Assembly: GCA_013867245.1 (NCBI GenBank) | Contig: JACENB010000103.1 | Span: 1-6,118, forward strand | DNA: 6,118 bases | Reading direction: 5' to 3' | Origin: Nitrosopumilaceae archaeon | GTDB taxonomy: Archaea > Thermoproteota > Nitrososphaeria > Nitrososphaerales > Nitrosopumilaceae | Shown: one piece after another, positions 5,340 through 6,118 of the stretch | Layout: each line of letters starts with the position of its first letter | Numbering within the stretch: position 1 is the first letter of the stretch | Notes under the pieces: generated by a model | Database searches by the model: none | Told to the model about the DNA's origin: nothing | What the model saw: the letters and a program-made list of their open reading frames with translations, nothing else | Translations under genes and position numbers: made by a program

Positions 5340-5683
5340 TAGCCGTTTCTTTGTCTCTCTCTGTTGATCTCATTTTTCTTTTTGTATTCAGCTACAATAT
5401 CATCAGGTGTGAGGTTTAATTCAAGTGATGCCTGAACTACAAAATGCCAAATATCGATTAATTCTTCTCTTGCTTCATCTTCATTGAATTTTGTTGGCGT
5501 TTTCCACCATTTCCAATTAGTAGTTCTTTGCAGCTCCACTGCTTCATGCATTATTGCAGTAGATAATGCAGACACTCTACCTTCAGCGTCTTTTGGATAC
5601 CTATCAAGTTTCATCATTTCTGATAATCCTTTTTGAAGCTGGAAAATAGTATCTAATCTGTCTTCAGTTACTTCTTGTGACAA
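5336..5683 (-). CDS. Dimeric dUTPase / MazG-like all-alpha nucleotide pyrophosphohydrolase
   Basis: This is likely a Mg-dependent enzyme that cleaves a (d)NTP to (d)NMP and pyrophosphate, keeping dUTP or a damaged nucleotide out of DNA. The 115-residue all-helical protein shows the two acidic motifs of the superfamily: E47-X2-E50 (HEAVELQ) and E74-X2-D77 (EELIDIWHF). It also has the tryptophan-rich NWKWWK (56-61) and the C-terminal KKNEINRERQRNGY, which closely resembles the K-N-x-x-N-x-x-R-Q ending of dimeric dUTPases, so dUTP is the favoured substrate. The start is TTG at 5683; the frame has no ATG or GTG before the in-frame stop at 5723-5725. Its stop overlaps the MtrA-like stop by 4 bp in convergent orientation. 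It follows the PfkB kinase gene by 39 bases on the same strand, and both could act on nucleotides. Exact substrate preference among MazG-like relatives remains uncertain. Confidence 0.8.
   Translation of the reverse strand: MSQEVTEDRLDTIFQLQKGLSEMMKLDRYPKDAEGRVSALSTAIMHEAVELQRTTNWKWWKTPTKFNEDEAREELIDIWHFVVQASLELNLTPDDIVAEYKKKNEINRERQRNGY
5373..5383 (+). terminator. Putative U-tract terminator for the aminotransferase-MtrA-like operon
   Basis: TTTTTCTTTTT lies 34 bases after the MtrA-like stop, inside the antisense of the dUTPase-like gene. A hairpin-free U-tract suits archaeal termination. It also reflects a Lys-rich segment coded on the opposite strand, so the call is tentative. Confidence 0.35.
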
Positions 5684-5710
5684 TGATAAATTAATTTGAG
5701 AAATTATTGA

Positions 5711-5718
5711 ACTTAAGT
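5711..5718 (-). promoter_or_regulatory. Weak TATA-like box for the dUTPase-like gene
   Basis: The palindromic ACTTAAGT is centred about 31 bases upstream of TTG 5683, in the 39-base gap after the kinase gene. The spacing is right for a leaderless start and no ribosome site precedes the TTG. The match to a TATA consensus is modest, so read-through from the kinase gene is also possible. Confidence 0.35.
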
Positions 5719-5722
5719 CTTT

Positions 5723-6118
5723 TTAGAATCTAATCATTTTTTCATACATCTTGACTCTTTTTGTAATGTCCCCATTTTTGATCTTCAACAGACCATCTAA
5801 TCCATATCTTTCAACTGCAAATGAACCTAAAACATTACCGTATACTACTGCTTTTTTGATCTCAGAAAGACTAGTTGAATTTTTACTTGCTAGATAACCT
5901 ATCATGGCGCCTGCAAAAGAGTCTCCGGCACCTGTAGGATCTACTACATCTTCTAATGAAAATCCTGCAGTTGGAAATATTACATCATCATAAAACATGA
6001 GTGAACCATGTTCTCCTTTTTTAATAATTACATATTTTGCTCCCCACTGCATCATCTTCTTTGCACATTTTATCAAGTTGAATTCTTTAGTCAGAAGTTT
6101 AGCTTCTTCATCATTAAT
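5723..6118 (-). CDS. PfkB/ribokinase-family sugar or nucleoside kinase, C-terminal part (5' end outside window)
   Basis: The frame is open from the right edge (6118) to a TAA at 5723-5725, giving 131 residues of a protein usually about 300 long. A TTG at 6076 could be taken for a start, but the 14 codons upstream of it read INDEEAKLLTKEFN, which is typical PfkB sequence (the N-x-x-E motif before the ATP site), so the gene continues off the window. Further landmarks are VIIKKGEHGS (30-39) and DPTGAGDSFAGAMIGYL (60-76), the family signature. D66 in GAGD is the expected catalytic base. The segment FSLEDVVDPTGAGDSF resembles a widespread archaeal/bacterial subgroup with loosely assigned sugar or nucleoside substrates. 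The substrate-binding N-terminal half is missing here, so specificity cannot be read. It lies 39 bases upstream of the dUTPase-like gene on the same strand. Confidence 0.9.
   Translation of the reverse strand: MNDEEAKLLTKEFNLIKCAKKMMQWGAKYVIIKKGEHGSLMFYDDVIFPTAGFSLEDVVDPTGAGDSFAGAMIGYLASKNSTSLSEIKKAVVYGNVLGSFAVERYGLDGLLKIKNGDITKRVKMYEKMIRF

Noticed and set aside
6076..6076. TTG as start of the kinase gene
   Set aside because: The frame continues upstream with typical PfkB sequence (NDEEAKLLT), so the gene runs off the window.
1..6118. CRISPR arrays, tRNA/rRNA genes, insertion sequences, inverted-repeat termini, toxin-antitoxin or defence gene sets
   Set aside because: I looked on both strands and saw no regularly spaced repeats, no tRNA-like cloverleaf in the gaps (the longest is about 94 bases) and no transposase, nuclease or toxin-like protein.

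Overview
The window looks like a stretch of core chromosome from an ammonia-oxidising archaeon of the Nitrosopumilus type (Nitrososphaerota/Thaumarchaeota). This is inferred from several things seen together: AT-rich DNA, an archaeal-type tyrosyl-tRNA synthetase, a cobalamin methyltransferase, a tiny C2H2 zinc-finger protein, very tight gene packing, frequent TTG/GTG starts, and TATA-like boxes about 26-31 bases upstream of start codons (the geometry of leaderless archaeal transcripts). No rRNA, tRNA, CRISPR array, insertion sequence or phage gene is visible, and base composition is even throughout.

Layout, left to right. (1) 1-699, plus: C-terminal part of a probably exported beta-rich protein of unknown function, cut by the left edge. 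(2) 744-1541, plus: precorrin-3B/cobalt-factor III C17-methyltransferase (CobJ/CbiH) of B12 synthesis, overlapping tail-to-tail by 7 bp with (3) 1535-2581, minus: tyrosyl-tRNA synthetase. (4) 2676-2885, plus: 69-residue helical protein of unknown function. (5) 2894-3082, minus: 62-residue two-finger zinc protein. (6) 3129-3701, minus: four-helix membrane protein, unrecognised. (7) 3782-4870, plus: PLP-dependent DegT/DnrJ/EryC1/StrS sugar aminotransferase, overlapping by 8 bp with (8) 4863-5339, plus: a soluble homologue of MtrA, the corrinoid subunit of methanogen methyl-H4MPT:CoM methyltransferase. (9) 5336-5683, minus: dimeric dUTPase/MazG-like nucleotide pyrophosphohydrolase. (10) 5723-6118, minus: C-terminal part of a PfkB-family sugar/nucleoside kinase, cut by the right edge.

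Two threads link genes. B12: a corrin-ring methyltransferase and a predicted corrinoid-carrying protein occur within about 3.5 kb, consistent with thaumarchaea making and using cobalamin. Nucleotide metabolism: the dUTPase-like gene and the PfkB kinase are adjacent on the same strand. Otherwise the window is a mosaic of short, independently promoted housekeeping genes.

The item most worth attention is the MtrA-like protein. It keeps the residues expected to hold the corrinoid, lacks a membrane anchor, and is translationally coupled to an aminotransferase in what appears to be a non-methanogen. I did not find a multi-gene defence or mobile system here. For two genes (GTG at 3782 and ATG at 3701) promoter position argues for a shorter protein than the longest open frame. 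All functional calls rest on motif reading from memory, without database searches.
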